DNA of 64,000 nt from Brachybacterium sp. FME24 (GTDB lineage: Bacteria; Actinomycetota; Actinomycetes; Actinomycetales; Dermabacteraceae): contig NZ_JABUXV010000001.1 of NCBI RefSeq assembly GCF_014897705.1, positions 248,001 to 312,000 of the forward strand, given 5' to 3'. Made by a program: the position numbers and the translations under genes. Numbering within the stretch: the first letter of the stretch is position 1; the number at the start of each line of letters is the position of its first letter. This document shows positions 52,236 through 62,723 of this stretch, one piece after another. Below the pieces are notes generated by a model. The model searched no databases, was not told the origin of the DNA, and worked only from the letters and a program-made list of their open reading frames with translations.

Positions 52236-53266
52236 CGTTCGTCCTTCCGCGGCCTGCCCACTCCGATGACCACGACGGCCACCAGCATCGTCACCAGGGC
52301 CATGATCACGCCCATCGCGCTGGCCTCGCCGAATCGGCCGTTCTGGAACGCGGTCTGGTACAGGTGGAGCGACACCACTTTGGTGCTGTTGGCAGTGCCG
52401 CCGTTGGGGGTCATCACGGAGATGAAGGTGAAGGCGTCCAGCGCGAAGATCCCGATGTACACCACGGCGGTGGAGATGTTGTCGCGAACCATCGGGGCGA
52501 CGACCTGGACGGCGCTGCGCAGGCGGCCGGCGCCGTCGATGCGGGCGGCTTCGAGCACCTCCTGCGGGATCGACTTGATCGAGGCGACGAAGAGCACCAT
52601 GTAGAAGCCGACGAATGTCCAGATCATCGCGAAGGCGACCGCCGCCAGAGCCACGCGCTGGTCGCCGAGCCAGGCGTTATGGACCTCGGGCACCGGCCCC
52701 AGCCCGAGCAGGCCCAGCGCCCCGTTGAGCACCGCCACCACGAGATTGAGGAACCCGTTCAGCAGGCCACCACCGGGATGGTAGACGAAGTTGAACAGGA
52801 TGCCGGTGATGACCGCCGGGACCGCATACGGGAAGAAGCTGATCACACGGTAGAACCCTGCGCCCCGGACGCCCCGCACGCCGCCGTGGGTGCTGCCGCC
52901 GATGGTGACCATGATCGCGAGCGCGAACGACAGACTGATCGTGATCGTGGGCAGGGCGATCAGGAGGATCAGATTATTGCGCAGAGACTTCCAGAAGACC
53001 GCGTCGCCGAGGATGCGCTCGTAGTTGGACAGTCCGATGAAGTCCATCGACGGGCTGAGCCCGGACCAGTTCGTCATCGAGTAGTAGAAGGACTGCAGGA
53101 ACGGCGAGATGACGAACATCAGATACACCGCGAGCGGAACCCCCAGGAACAGGAGGAAGAACAGCATCCGCTCGACCGTGGGACGACGCCGACGGCGGCG
53201 GCGCCCGACCGGATGGGTCGCCGCCGCCGCCTCGCCCTGTCCGACGTAGGTGTCGGATGAGGTCAT
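52232..53266 (-). CDS. Carbohydrate ABC transporter permease (MalF-like)
   Basis: The 344-aa protein has six membrane segments, a basic N-terminal tail (VGRRRRRRRPTVERML) and the EAA loop QEVLEAARIDGAGRLRSAVQ. It partners the MalG-like permease. Its start overlaps the stop of the binding-protein gene by 4 nt, so the three genes are coupled. Confidence 0.92.
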   Translation of the reverse strand: MTSSDTYVGQGEAAAATHPVGRRRRRRRPTVERMLFFLLFLGVPLAVYLMFVISPFLQSFYYSMTNWSGLSPSMDFIGLSNYERILGDAVFWKSLRNNLILLIALPTITISLSFALAIMVTIGGSTHGGVRGVRGAGFYRVISFFPYAVPAVITGILFNFVYHPGGGLLNGFLNLVVAVLNGALGLLGLGPVPEVHNAWLGDQRVALAAVAFAMIWTFVGFYMVLFVASIKSIPQEVLEAARIDGAGRLRSAVQVVAPMVRDNISTAVVYIGIFALDAFTFISVMTPNGGTANSTKVVSLHLYQTAFQNGRFGEASAMGVIMALVTMLVAVVVIGVGRPRKDER

Positions 53267-54711
53267 GAACCAGCCTCGAACTTCTCGATCGAGTCATCCT
53301 CCCGGACGGCGTCGATCATGGCCTGCTCCTGCTCGCGCAGCGTCGCGGCATCGATGTCGCCCTTGAGGAAGCTCGTCCAGTTGGTGATGGACGAGTCGCC
53401 GAGGTTGTACCAGTCGGAGAAGTTGTAGGTGAAGGTGTTCTCGCCGGCCGCCGTGATCATCGCGTTCACCGAGGCGAGCGCGGTGGAGCCGAAGCCGTCC
53501 TCGGGCACGGTGTCCTTGATGACCGACGGGGCCTTGGTGAGCTCCGCGAAGTTCTGGGCCTGCTCCTTGGAGAGCATGACCCGCAGGAACTCGGCGCCAC
53601 CGGCGGGATTCTCGCCACCCGAGGGCACGAAGTACTGCTCCGCGGCGGTGCCGTGGAAGGCCTCGTGGGGCAGGGCAGCATCCGGAAGCGATGGGACCGG
53701 TGCCCCGGTCATGGCGTACCCCTCGGGCGTGACGTCGGCCTGCTCGTTCTCGATCCAGGACCCGGAGGGATAGAAGACCGACGTGCCCTGGACCCAGTTG
53801 GTCTGCGCATCGGTGTGCTTGATGCCCTCGCCGCCGGGCTCGAAGTACCCGGCCTCGACGGCGGCGGCCATCGCGTCGTACGCCTGGACGACGGCGTCCT
53901 GCTCGAAGGCGCCCTCCTCGAGGCTGTCGATCTTCGTGAGGACGTCGGCGCCACCGAGCTTCGCTGCCATCGAGAGGGCGAACTCCTGGTAGTAGTTCGA
54001 GGCGTTCTGGCCGCCGTAGGAGAACAGGTAGCGTCCCTCGCCCTTCACGGTCTCGCCCAGAGCCATGAGATCCTCCCAGGTCTGCGGGACATCCCAGCCC
54101 TTCTCCTCGAACTCCTTGGCGGAGTACCAGAGGGCGAAGACGGTGTAGACGTAGTTCATGCCCAGGAAGGTGCCGTCGAACATGCCCGGCGAGGTCACAC
54201 CCGGCAGCAGGTTCTCCTCGACGGTGCCCTCGGCGTCGACCATCGGGGCGGCCAGCAGGTCACCGAGGTCAGCGAGCTGATCGATCAGCCCGGCGATGGA
54301 CAGCTTCTGCGCGCCGGAGTTGTCGAAGACGTCGGGCGGAGTGCCACCGGCGAACTGCGGCTGCAGGTCGGGCTGGATGTTCACCGTGGCCTGCACGTCG
54401 ACCTCGGCCTCCGGGTAGAGCTCCTCATACTTGGTACCGGCATCCTCCGCGTACTGGGTACCGTACCCACCGTCGAAGATCACGGCCTGGAGCGGCAGGC
54501 TTCCGTCCACGCCCAGAGGGTTCTCCTCGGTGACCTCGCCCTCGCCGGTGACGGAGCCACCACCTTCCGTCTCCTCGTCCCCTCCTCCGCCGCCACCGGC
54601 GCAGGCGGCGAGCATCGAGGCACCGGCACCGGCGCCCGCAAGGGCCAGGAAGTGTCGGCGGGAAGCGCCGATCCGTTCGAGCGGAGTCATGTCATCAGCG
54701 GGAGTGACCAT
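53263..54711 (-). CDS. Sugar-binding lipoprotein of an ABC importer (NgcE-like)
   Basis: The 482-aa protein has a Tat-like signal (SRRHFLALAGAGAGASM) with a lipobox LAAC and a Gly/Glu linker, so it should be a lipid-anchored solute-binding protein. GGTPPDVFDNSGAQKLSIAG, WEDLMALGETVKGEGRY and PAGGAEFLRVMLSKEQAQNF recall NgcE of the Streptomyces N-acetylglucosamine/chitobiose importer; this sugar assignment is from memory. ATG 54711 has GAGGA 4 nt upstream; ATG 54729 lacks a ribosome site. No ATPase or regulator gene is adjacent. Confidence 0.85.
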   Translation of the reverse strand: MVTPADDMTPLERIGASRRHFLALAGAGAGASMLAACAGGGGGGDEETEGGGSVTGEGEVTEENPLGVDGSLPLQAVIFDGGYGTQYAEDAGTKYEELYPEAEVDVQATVNIQPDLQPQFAGGTPPDVFDNSGAQKLSIAGLIDQLADLGDLLAAPMVDAEGTVEENLLPGVTSPGMFDGTFLGMNYVYTVFALWYSAKEFEEKGWDVPQTWEDLMALGETVKGEGRYLFSYGGQNASNYYQEFALSMAAKLGGADVLTKIDSLEEGAFEQDAVVQAYDAMAAAVEAGYFEPGGEGIKHTDAQTNWVQGTSVFYPSGSWIENEQADVTPEGYAMTGAPVPSLPDAALPHEAFHGTAAEQYFVPSGGENPAGGAEFLRVMLSKEQAQNFAELTKAPSVIKDTVPEDGFGSTALASVNAMITAAGENTFTYNFSDWYNLGDSSITNWTSFLKGDIDAATLREQEQAMIDAVREDDSIEKFEAGS

Positions 54712-54758
54712 CGGGTCCTCTTTCGTCATCTTTGTCGAAAAGGTCTTGTCAGCACTGA

Positions 54759-54776
54759 AGTCGTCGCCCGACGACT
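54759..54776. promoter_or_regulatory. Palindrome upstream of the sugar-importer operon (candidate operator)
   Basis: AGTCGTCG-CC-CGACGACT is an 8-bp perfect dyad about 50-65 nt before the binding-protein start, downstream of a TAAGGT -10 candidate. Its position suits repression by a LacI- or GntR-type sugar regulator encoded elsewhere. It does not match the DasR site as I remember it. Confidence 0.45.
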
Positions 54777-55052
54777 GCTGATCGATACCTTACGTGGTCC
54801 ACGCCATAAAATCGGAGACATGCCTGCGTCCGCACATCACGTCTCGGTAACCGGCGATCCCGCGGCCCGGCGCCACCCTTCGTACCAGGTCAGCCCGACC
54901 TGGCCGCCCGCCGCTGTCTGTCCTCCGTGCCCGGCCATCCCGGTCAGCCCGGCATCACGACGACCGCCGAGAATATGCGTGATGCAGGGTTCCGGCAGGA
55001 AGCATTCACGCTTCATCCTGCCTGCACCCAGCGCATTGTTGGGCTGCTCGAT

Positions 55053-55058
55053 TACGGT
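55053..55058 (+). promoter_or_regulatory. -10 hexamer of a leaderless promoter
   Basis: TACGGT ends exactly 6 nt before the ATG at 55065. No -35 at standard spacing. Confidence 0.45.
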
Positions 55059-55064
55059 GGGCCT

Positions 55065-55943
55065 ATGACCCAGCCACCGCAAGCCTCCTCTCCCCTCACC
55101 GCGCGCCTGTACGACTTGGAGTATCCGCGCTCCCTCGGGGTCTACAGCACGTACCAGGAGGTCCAGACTGTCGTGGACACTCTCGCGGACAGCCATTTCC
55201 CGGTGCAGAGCACACTGATCGTCGGCACCGACCTCAAGCTCATGGAGCGGGTCACCGGCCGAAAGACCTGGGGGCGGGTCATCGGCAAGGGTGTGGTCTC
55301 GGGACTGTGGATGGGGCTCTTCCTCGGCCTGCTGCTGACGCTCATCACGCCCGGCAACCTCATGATCGTGGTGACCAGTGTCTTGCTGGGAATGGTGTTC
55401 TTCACCGTCTCGGCGGTGATCGGGTACGCGATGACCGGTGGGAAGCGCGACTTCACCTCGATGACCGCCACGATCCCCATGCAGTACGAGCTGCTGGTCG
55501 AGCACAAGCACGCCGACCAGGCTCGCCGCCTCCTCGCGGAGACGGGCGCCGCGCCGGTGCCCGCACCCGTGCCCCCCGCCACCTCCCTGCCCGGGCACGG
55601 CGGCGCCTCCCCGTACGACGGCGGCCTCGGGCACTCCCCGTCAACCGGCCCGCAGCAGCAGTTCGGGCAGCGGCCCAGCGCGCCGAACTCCCCGTCCCAG
55701 CCGCTGACCTCCCCGCACTCCGCCGCACCGTCGCCTGCTCCGCAGCAGGGGCGTCCGTCCTACGGACAGCCGGCGCCGACCTCGGCGTGGCAGGAGAGCC
55801 CCGACCGCGGTCAGCCCCGCAGTGGTCGTCCGACGTTCGGGCAGCCGGCCGCGACGCCCACGTCCGCGAGCCGTGGCGAGGATTCGCGCCCCCATGACGA
55901 CAGCTCCGAGACTCCTCGAGATCCCGACGCCGGCGGCCGCTGA
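55065..55943 (+). CDS. General-stress-protein (YflT/17M-like) domain membrane protein
   Basis: The 292-aa protein starts with a YflT-type domain (about residues 20-60: LGVYSTYQEVQTVVDTLADS, FPVQSTLIVGTDLKLMERVT). Two or three membrane segments follow (about 75-125: GLWMGLFLGLLLTLI, IVVTSVLLGMVFFTVSAVIG). Beyond residue 165 it is a long Pro/Ser/Gln/Gly-rich tail, probably disordered and cytoplasmic. Related proteins are induced by general stress in Bacillus, but the function is unknown. It lies between tuf and the sugar-importer operon on the opposite strand. Confidence 0.75.
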   Translation: MTQPPQASSPLTARLYDLEYPRSLGVYSTYQEVQTVVDTLADSHFPVQSTLIVGTDLKLMERVTGRKTWGRVIGKGVVSGLWMGLFLGLLLTLITPGNLMIVVTSVLLGMVFFTVSAVIGYAMTGGKRDFTSMTATIPMQYELLVEHKHADQARRLLAETGAAPVPAPVPPATSLPGHGGASPYDGGLGHSPSTGPQQQFGQRPSAPNSPSQPLTSPHSAAPSPAPQQGRPSYGQPAPTSAWQESPDRGQPRSGRPTFGQPAATPTSASRGEDSRPHDDSSETPRDPDAGGR

Positions 55944-56063
55944 CCCGTAGCAGCTCGGCGCACGCAGCCCTCGTCCCGGTGCTGGGGACGGGGGCTGCTT
56001 CTGTCGTGGTCCGCTGCGGCGTGCCGCCGTAAGCCTCCCGCACGCTGCGTCGTGGAGGCAGCA

Positions 56064-56102
56064 AGAAGGCCCCACCCCGGCGAACCCGGGGCGGGGCCTT
56101 CT
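56064..56102. terminator. Bidirectional terminator between the stress gene and tuf
   Basis: AGAAGGCCCC pairs with GGGGCCTTCT and CCCCGG with CCGGGG inside, giving about 16 bp around a 5-nt loop. It is the end of the str operon on the minus strand. Confidence 0.88.
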
Positions 56103-56159
56103 CGTGGTCAACGTCCGAACAGCGAACGCCTCACCGCTGCGGGGTCTCCCCCGCTCAGA

Positions 56160-57347
<1,188 letters not shown>

Positions 57348-57474
57348 GATGGTGTCCTCCTAGGACTTCTAATCGTGGTATTTCTGGATCGGGATCGGAT
57401 CCCACCGCGGACGGTGGTGGTCCGACGGAAGCGCGGGGAACGAGGAGAAGGAGCCTACCTGGTCCCCCGCGTTC

Positions 57475-59622
57475 TCACTCGCCCCGGGTCTTCGCGATGA
57501 CCTCTTCAGCGATGCTGGAGGGGACCTCCGCGTAGCTGTCGAACTGCATCGTGTACATCGCACGACCCTGGGTCTTGGACCGCAGGTCGCCGACGTACCC
57601 GAACATTTCCGACAGCGGGACGAGAGCACGGACGATCTTGACCCCGCTCGCGTCCTCCATCGACTGCACCTGCCCGCGTCGCGAGTTCAGGTCGCCGATG
57701 ACATCTCCCATGTAGTCCTCCGGCGTGCGGACCTCGACATCCATGAGGGGCTCCAGGAGAACCGGCTGCGCCTTGCGCAGAGCCTCCTTGGCCGCCATGG
57801 AGCCGGCGATCTTGAAGGCCATCTCCGAGGAGTCGACATCGTGGTACGCGCCGTCCAGCAGCGCGACCTTGACGTTCACGACCGGGTACCCGGCGATGAT
57901 GCCGGACTGGAGAGCGGACTGGATGCCCGCGTCCACGCTCGGGATGTACTCGCGCGGGATACGACCGCCGGTGACCTTGTTCTCGAACTCGTAGAACACA
58001 CCGTCTTCGGCATCCACGAGGGGGCCGAAGGTGAGCTGGATCTTCGCGAACTGGCCGGAGCCACCGGTCTGCTTCTTGTGGGTGAAGTCGTACTTCTCCA
58101 CCACGCGCTTGATGGTCTCGCGGTAGGCGACCTGGGGCTTGCCGATGTTGGCCTCGACGTTGAACTCGCGACGCATACGGTCCACGAGGATATCGAGGTG
58201 CAGCTCGCCCATGCCCTTGATGACGGTCTGGCCGGTCTCCTCGTCGAACTCCACCTGGAAGGTCGGATCTTCCTTGGCGAGCTTCTGGATGGCCACACCC
58301 AGCTTTTCCTGGTCACTCTTGGTCTTGGGCTCGATGGCCACCGAGATGACCGGCTCCGGGAAGCTCATGGACTCCAGCTGGACGGGGTTCGCCGGATCGG
58401 CGAGCGTATCGCCCGTGGTGGTGTCCTTGAGGCCGATGAAGGCGTAGATGTGGCCTGCGAAGGCCTCCTCCACCGGGTTCTCCTTGTTGGAGTGCATCTG
58501 GAACAGCTTCCCGACGCGCTCCTTCCTGCCGGTGGTGGTGTTCAGGATCTGATCGCCCTGCTTGACCTGACCGGAGTACACGCGCACGTAGGTCAGCGAC
58601 CCGAAGAACGCGTGTGCCGCCACCTTGAAGGCGAGGGCCGAGAAGGGCTCGTCCCACTCGGGCCTGCGCACGATCTCGGTGCTCTCATCGCCCGGCTTGT
58701 GACCCACCATCGGGGGCACGTCGAGCGGGGAGGGCAGGTAGTCGATGACGCCGTCGAGCATGAGCTGGACGCCCTTGTTCTTGAACGCGGTACCGCAGAA
58801 GACCGGGTAAGCCTGCGAGTTGACCGTGAGCGAGCGAATACCGGCCTTGAGCTCGTCGCGCGTGATCTCGACCTCGTCGAGGTACTTCTCCATGAGCTCC
58901 TCGGAGCTCTCGGCGACGTCCTCGAGCAGCTTCGCGCGGTACTCGTCGACGGTGTCCTGCAGCTCGGCGGGGATCGGGATCTCCCGCTGCCACTGGCCCA
59001 GCGACGGATCGCCCTTCTTCGAGTTGATCGCCGGCATGTCCTCCTCGAGGATGCTGGGCCAGTCGTAGGCCTTCATCTCGACGAGGTCGACGATGCCGTC
59101 GAAGTCGTTCTCCGCACCGATCGGGATCTGCATGACCAGCGGCTTGGCACCGAGGCGGTCGGAGATGGTCTTGACGGTGAAGAAGAAGTCCGCGCCCAGC
59201 TTGTCCATCTTGTTGACGAAGCAGATGCGGGGAACGTCGTACTTGTCGGCCTGGCGCCAGACGGTCTCCGACTGGGGCTCCACGCCCTCCTTGCCGTCGA
59301 ACACCGCGACGGCACCGTCGAGCACGCGGAGCGAACGCTCCACCTCGACCGTGAAGTCGACGTGCCCGGGGGTGTCGATGATGTTGATCTGGTTGTCGTG
59401 CCAGTAGCAGGTCGTCGCGGCGGACGTGATCGTGATGCCGCGCTCCTTCTCCTGCTCCATCCAGTCCATCGTGCCGGCGCCGTCGTGGGTCTCGCCCATC
59501 TTGTAGTTCACGCCGGTGTAGAAGAGGATGCGCTCGGTGGTGGTGGTCTTGCCAGCATCGATGTGAGCCATGATGCCGATATTGCGGACCTTGTTCAGGT
59601 CGCTGAGCACTGCGAGTGCCAC
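57475..59622 (-). CDS. fusA: Elongation factor G
   Basis: The 715-aa translocase has G1 AHIDAGKT (19-26), switch [24 protein letters not shown] and NKMD, then domains III-V ending in [23 protein letters not shown] 59622 is chosen because AAAGG lies 8 nt upstream and the protein then starts at the family position; the longer frame runs into the rpsG side. Confidence 0.98.
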   Translation of the reverse strand: MALAVLSDLNKVRNIGIMAHIDAGKTTTTERILFYTGVNYKMGETHDGAGTMDWMEQEKERGITITSAATTCYWHDNQINIIDTPGHVDFTVEVERSLRVLDGAVAVFDGKEGVEPQSETVWRQADKYDVPRICFVNKMDKLGADFFFTVKTISDRLGAKPLVMQIPIGAENDFDGIVDLVEMKAYDWPSILEEDMPAINSKKGDPSLGQWQREIPIPAELQDTVDEYRAKLLEDVAESSEELMEKYLDEVEITRDELKAGIRSLTVNSQAYPVFCGTAFKNKGVQLMLDGVIDYLPSPLDVPPMVGHKPGDESTEIVRRPEWDEPFSALAFKVAAHAFFGSLTYVRVYSGQVKQGDQILNTTTGRKERVGKLFQMHSNKENPVEEAFAGHIYAFIGLKDTTTGDTLADPANPVQLESMSFPEPVISVAIEPKTKSDQEKLGVAIQKLAKEDPTFQVEFDEETGQTVIKGMGELHLDILVDRMRREFNVEANIGKPQVAYRETIKRVVEKYDFTHKKQTGGSGQFAKIQLTFGPLVDAEDGVFYEFENKVTGGRIPREYIPSVDAGIQSALQSGIIAGYPVVNVKVALLDGAYHDVDSSEMAFKIAGSMAAKEALRKAQPVLLEPLMDVEVRTPEDYMGDVIGDLNSRRGQVQSMEDASGVKIVRALVPLSEMFGYVGDLRSKTQGRAMYTMQFDSYAEVPSSIAEEVIAKTRGE

Positions 59623-59709
59623 GGGCTGTGCCTTTCTGGAGAACGGAAGCTGGTCGACCGCCGAAGGGCAGTCGGTGGGGCGCACCCGCGATGGGCGGCC
59701 CCACCGGAC

Positions 59710-60180
59710 TCACCAGCGGTAGTGCGCGAAGGCCCGGTTGGACTCGGCCATCTTGTGGGTGTCCTCGCGGCGCTTCACAGCGGCGCCGAGGCCGTTCGAG
59801 GCGTCGAGGATCTCGTTCATCAGACGCTCGGTCATGGTGTTCTCGCGGCGTGCGCGCGAGTAGCTGACCAGCCAGCGCAGCGCCAGCGTGGTGGCGCGGC
59901 CGGGCTTGACCTCGATCGGAACCTGGTAGGTTGCGCCGCCGACGCGGCGGGAGCGGACCTCGAGGCTCGGACGGATGTTGTCCAGAGCCTTCTTCAGGGT
60001 GACGACCGGATCCTGGCTGTTCTTCTCGCGAGCGCCCTCGAGGGCGCCGTAGACGATCCCTTCGGCGACGGTCTTCTTACCGTCGAGGAGGATCTTGTTG
60101 ATCAGCTGGGTGACGATCGGCGATCCGAAGACCGGATCGACGACGAGGTGACGCTTGGGAGCGGGGCCCTTACGAGGCAT
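59710..60180 (-). CDS. rpsG: 30S ribosomal protein S7 (uS7)
   Basis: The 156-aa S7 nucleates the 30S head and in E. coli represses the str operon. It reads [20 protein letters not shown] and ends [18 protein letters not shown]. Its ATG overlaps the rpsL stop (TAATG). Confidence 0.98.
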   Translation of the reverse strand: MPRKGPAPKRHLVVDPVFGSPIVTQLINKILLDGKKTVAEGIVYGALEGAREKNSQDPVVTLKKALDNIRPSLEVRSRRVGGATYQVPIEVKPGRATTLALRWLVSYSRARRENTMTERLMNEILDASNGLGAAVKRREDTHKMAESNRAFAHYRW

Positions 60181-60554
60181 TACTTCTTCTCCTTCTTGGC
60201 GCCGTACAGCGAACGAGCCTGCTTGCGGCCCTTCACCGACTGGGTATCGAGCGCACCACGAACGATCTTGTAGCGCACACCGGGCAGGTCCTTCACACGA
60301 CCGCCGCGGACGAGCACGATGGAGTGCTCCTGGAGGTTGTGGCCCTCGCCGGGGATGTAAGCGCTGACCTCGATGCCGGTCGACAGGCGCACGCGAGCGA
60401 TCTTGCGCAGCGCCGAGTTCGGCTTCTTGGGGGTCTGGGTGTACACGCGCGTGCAGACGCCGCGGCGCTGGGGCGAACCCTTGAGCGCGGGCGTCTTCGA
60501 GGAGCTGGACCTGGCGTCCCGCCCCTTGCGCACCAACTGCTGAATTGTGGGCAC
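60180..60554 (-). CDS. rpsL: 30S ribosomal protein S12 (uS12)
   Basis: The 124-aa S12 sits at the decoding centre. The streptomycin-relevant stretches read [19 protein letters not shown] and [10 protein letters not shown]; the lysines at the usual resistance positions look wild-type (sensitive). It is the first gene of the str operon, behind a strong promoter about 320 nt upstream. Confidence 0.98.
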   Translation of the reverse strand: MPTIQQLVRKGRDARSSSSKTPALKGSPQRRGVCTRVYTQTPKKPNSALRKIARVRLSTGIEVSAYIPGEGHNLQEHSIVLVRGGRVKDLPGVRYKIVRGALDTQSVKGRKQARSLYGAKKEKK

Positions 60555-60974
60555 AGTTTCTCTTCCTGTTCAGCCTTCGGAGCTGTTGGCACCGAAGGAT
60601 CAACTTCTTCGACCGCTCTCGCAGCCGGCGACCCGATACACCGTCCCCATGGCCCGGGGATAGTCGGCGGATCGACCCGCCCGTCAGGTGATGGCACCTG
60701 CCGGGCGTCCAGGAGGACCGTGATCGGTGCCCATGGCACGCGACCGGGCATGGTCGTCGTGTCCATATTTGGGCACACCGCAAGGATCCGCTCCTCGCGG
60801 GGGACTTCGTCCGCGGCCGCCCCGAAGGGTTTTCGCGGATCTCGTCCCGGGTCACGACCAGAGGGCACTCCGGACGCATAGGCAGTCTACTGACGGCCGT
60901 GGTATGTGGTCAAAGCTTCTTCGGGGTTCCGACGCAGATCACATGCCGGATTTCCTCGACCACCCGGCATCAGA
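60555..60974. other. str-operon leader and promoter region, noncoding
   Basis: The 420-nt stretch holds the promoter at 60884-60913 and a leader of about 320 nt before rpsL. I found no named riboswitch or clear S7/S12 feedback structure by eye, but a leader this long is notable. Confidence 0.5.
60884..60913 (-). promoter_or_regulatory. Promoter TTGACC-18-TAGACT for rpsL-rpsG-fusA-tuf
   Basis: On the minus strand TTGACC (60913-60908) and TAGACT (60889-60884) are separated by 18 nt, near the housekeeping consensus. The spacing and hexamers resemble the rplM promoter. Transcription should start near 60877. Confidence 0.7.
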
Positions 60975-61017
60975 ACGGCACGAGCGCGCTGCGGGATTCG
61001 CAGCGCGCTCGTGCCGT
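60975..61017 (-). terminator. Very strong terminator after rpfB
   Basis: ACGGCACGAGCGCGCTGCG pairs perfectly with its complement over 19 bp around a 5-nt loop, the longest perfect hairpin in the window. It lies 58 nt after the rpfB stop and isolates rpfB from the str promoter. Confidence 0.92.
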
Positions 61018-61075
61018 ACTCAGGGACTGCAGGTCAGGAGCGATTTCGCGGCGCTCCCAACCGACTCTGCGTCGG

Positions 61076-62341
61076 TCAGCGGATTCCCAGCTGCGACGTG
61101 CAGGAGGGCCACGCGCCCCAGCCCTGACCGGCCTGGACCTTCTTGGCGACGACGATCTGCTGCTCGCGCGTGGCCTGGTGAGCCACGGGAGCGTAGTCAC
61201 CGCCTCCGAAAGCGAGCCAGGTCGACTTCGTGAACTGCAGGCCGCCGGAGAAGCCGTTGCCGGTGTTGATCGACCAGTCGCCGCCGGACTCGCACTGGGC
61301 GAGCCGGTCCCACACGGAACCCCCTGAGACGGACGGGGCGGAAGCTCCGGAGTTGCCGGAGGAGGAACGCTCAGAGCTGCGGGAGGACGTGCTGCCGGAG
61401 CGTGAGTCGTCCGAGCTCTTCGTCTCCGATTCCTTCTTCTCCGGCTGCGCCTCGGGCTCGGCCTCGGTCTCGGTCTCGGGTTCGGGCTCCGGCTCGGGCT
61501 TCGGCTCAGGCTTCGGCTTGGTGCCCTTGGTGATGACCTCTGCGACGGGCTTGGTGACGACCTCCTCCGAGACCAGTTCGGACTCGGTGACCTCGCCGTC
61601 GACGGTCTTCTCGGCGAAGACCTTCTCCGTCGAGCCCTTCTCGCCCTCGGTCGTCGTCTTGGTGGTGCCCTCGAGCAGTTCATCGTCCTTGACCGTCTTG
61701 GTCTCGAACGGGATCTCCTCGGTCTCGGTGCGCTCAGCCTCGCGGACGCGCTGGATCGTGATGGTGGCACCATCTTCGAGCACCGAGTCGCGGGGGACGT
61801 CGGCGGTGTCGGTGTCTTCGATGTCGCCCAGGAGCTTCGTCATCGCCTCGTCGACCGTCAGCGCGGCGATCTCGAAGGTGTCCTGACCCTGCTGGCCCTT
61901 GAAGGTGACGGTCTTGCGGGTGACGATGTCGATCTGCGCGGTCTCGGCGGACAGCTCGGTCTCGGGCGCCGGGCTCACGCGGGCGCCCTCCGCCTCGTAG
62001 TCGACGTCCTCGAGAGCATCGGCGACGGTGTCACCGGTGGCGAGCACCTCCTGCTCCTGGCCGTCGACCGACACGGTGATCGGGGTGCGCTGGATGATCT
62101 GGATCTCGATGCCATCGGTGACCTGTGCGGCCAGATCCGGCACCACCATGTCGGTGTCCTTGACCTCGATGCCCTGCGCTTCGAGCAGCTCGGCGACGGT
62201 GGGGCTGAAGGTGCGCACCATCGACTGCTCGCCGTACACGCTCACGGCAGCCTCGTTGGACATGGCGAACGCGGTGCCGCCACCGCCCAGGCCGACGACG
62301 CACACGGTTGCTGCCGCGACGATCCACGGGGTCTTCTTCAC
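61076..62341 (-). CDS. rpfB: Resuscitation-promoting factor RpfB (lytic transglycosylase)
   Basis: The 421-aa secreted muralytic protein has an N-terminal hydrophobic segment (residues 5-27), three DUF348 repeats (about 31-72, 84-124, 140-182), a G5 domain (about 199-274), a Pro/Glu-rich spacer ([19 protein letters not shown], 275-297), a Ser-rich spacer and the Rpf/lysozyme-like domain (341-420). The catalytic Glu351 is in [12 protein letters not shown], and Cys350/Cys414 can form a disulphide. This is the RpfB architecture; such proteins cleave peptidoglycan and help dormant cells resume growth. GTG 62341 follows AGGTGG. It lies between rpoC and rpsL, unlike mycobacterial rpfB next to ksgA. 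Confidence 0.95.
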   Translation of the reverse strand: MKKTPWIVAAATVCVVGLGGGGTAFAMSNEAAVSVYGEQSMVRTFSPTVAELLEAQGIEVKDTDMVVPDLAAQVTDGIEIQIIQRTPITVSVDGQEQEVLATGDTVADALEDVDYEAEGARVSPAPETELSAETAQIDIVTRKTVTFKGQQGQDTFEIAALTVDEAMTKLLGDIEDTDTADVPRDSVLEDGATITIQRVREAERTETEEIPFETKTVKDDELLEGTTKTTTEGEKGSTEKVFAEKTVDGEVTESELVSEEVVTKPVAEVITKGTKPKPEPKPEPEPEPETETEAEPEAQPEKKESETKSSDDSRSGSTSSRSSERSSSGNSGASAPSVSGGSVWDRLAQCESGGDWSINTGNGFSGGLQFTKSTWLAFGGGDYAPVAHQATREQQIVVAKKVQAGQGWGAWPSCTSQLGIR

Positions 62342-62635
62342 TGTTCCACCTGTTCTTCGGCCACCGGACGGCGAGCCATCGTTCCCTGAGCACGGATGCC
62401 CCGGAGTCGGGGCCAGCTGTTCCGATACGAGCGCGCATTCGGTGACGAAGCGCAGCGGGGAGAGTCGCACGGGAACTGCCGTCACCCATCGTTTCGTCGT
62501 TCCATCCCGGCGGGAAGGGGAACGACCAGACCTTTGGCTAGTGACCAAGAGGCCTTTACCCTCACGTGAACATCGACGTCCGACAGATCACCCCGAGCGG
62601 CAGCGCCGACCACTCCCCCGTGGTCCAGTTCACGA
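62342..62635. other. rpfB upstream region, noncoding
   Basis: The stretch between the rpoC terminator and rpfB has no convincing promoter pair. Because rpf genes in actinobacteria often carry a c-di-AMP (ydaO) riboswitch I looked for its conserved blocks and did not find them. No gene is supported. Confidence 0.5.
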
Positions 62636-62674
62636 CGAGGGGCGGCCCCACCGTGTCGGTGGGACCGCCCCTCG
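62636..62674 (-). terminator. Terminator after rpoC
   Basis: CGAGGGGCGG pairs with CCGCCCCTCG, and CCCACCG pairs with CGGTGGG inside, with one mismatch, forming about 17 bp around a 3-nt loop. It closes the rpoB-rpoC unit. Confidence 0.88.
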
Positions 62675-62723
62675 TGGATCACGCCTCGCAGGCCCTTGGG
62701 CCGGTCGGCGTCACCTCAGCGAC

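Larger units (their letters stand above)
54712..55064. other. Divergent promoter region between the ABC operon and the stress gene
   Basis: The 353-nt gap contains the palindrome at 54759-54776, a TAAGGT -10-like hexamer on the minus strand just beyond it (about 54791-54796), and the leaderless -10 of the plus-strand gene at 55053-55058. No additional gene is supported. Confidence 0.5.

Noticed and set aside
57841..60273. Plus-strand frame of 810 codons over fusA and rpsG
   Set aside because: Mirror-image composition (Leu/Val/Asp/His-rich) of the real genes on the minus strand; no domain, no ribosome site.
62342..62635. c-di-AMP (ydaO-type) riboswitch upstream of rpfB
   Set aside because: Expected from other actinobacterial rpf genes, but the conserved blocks of the aptamer (for example GGGGUGAAUC) are not present on the minus strand here.
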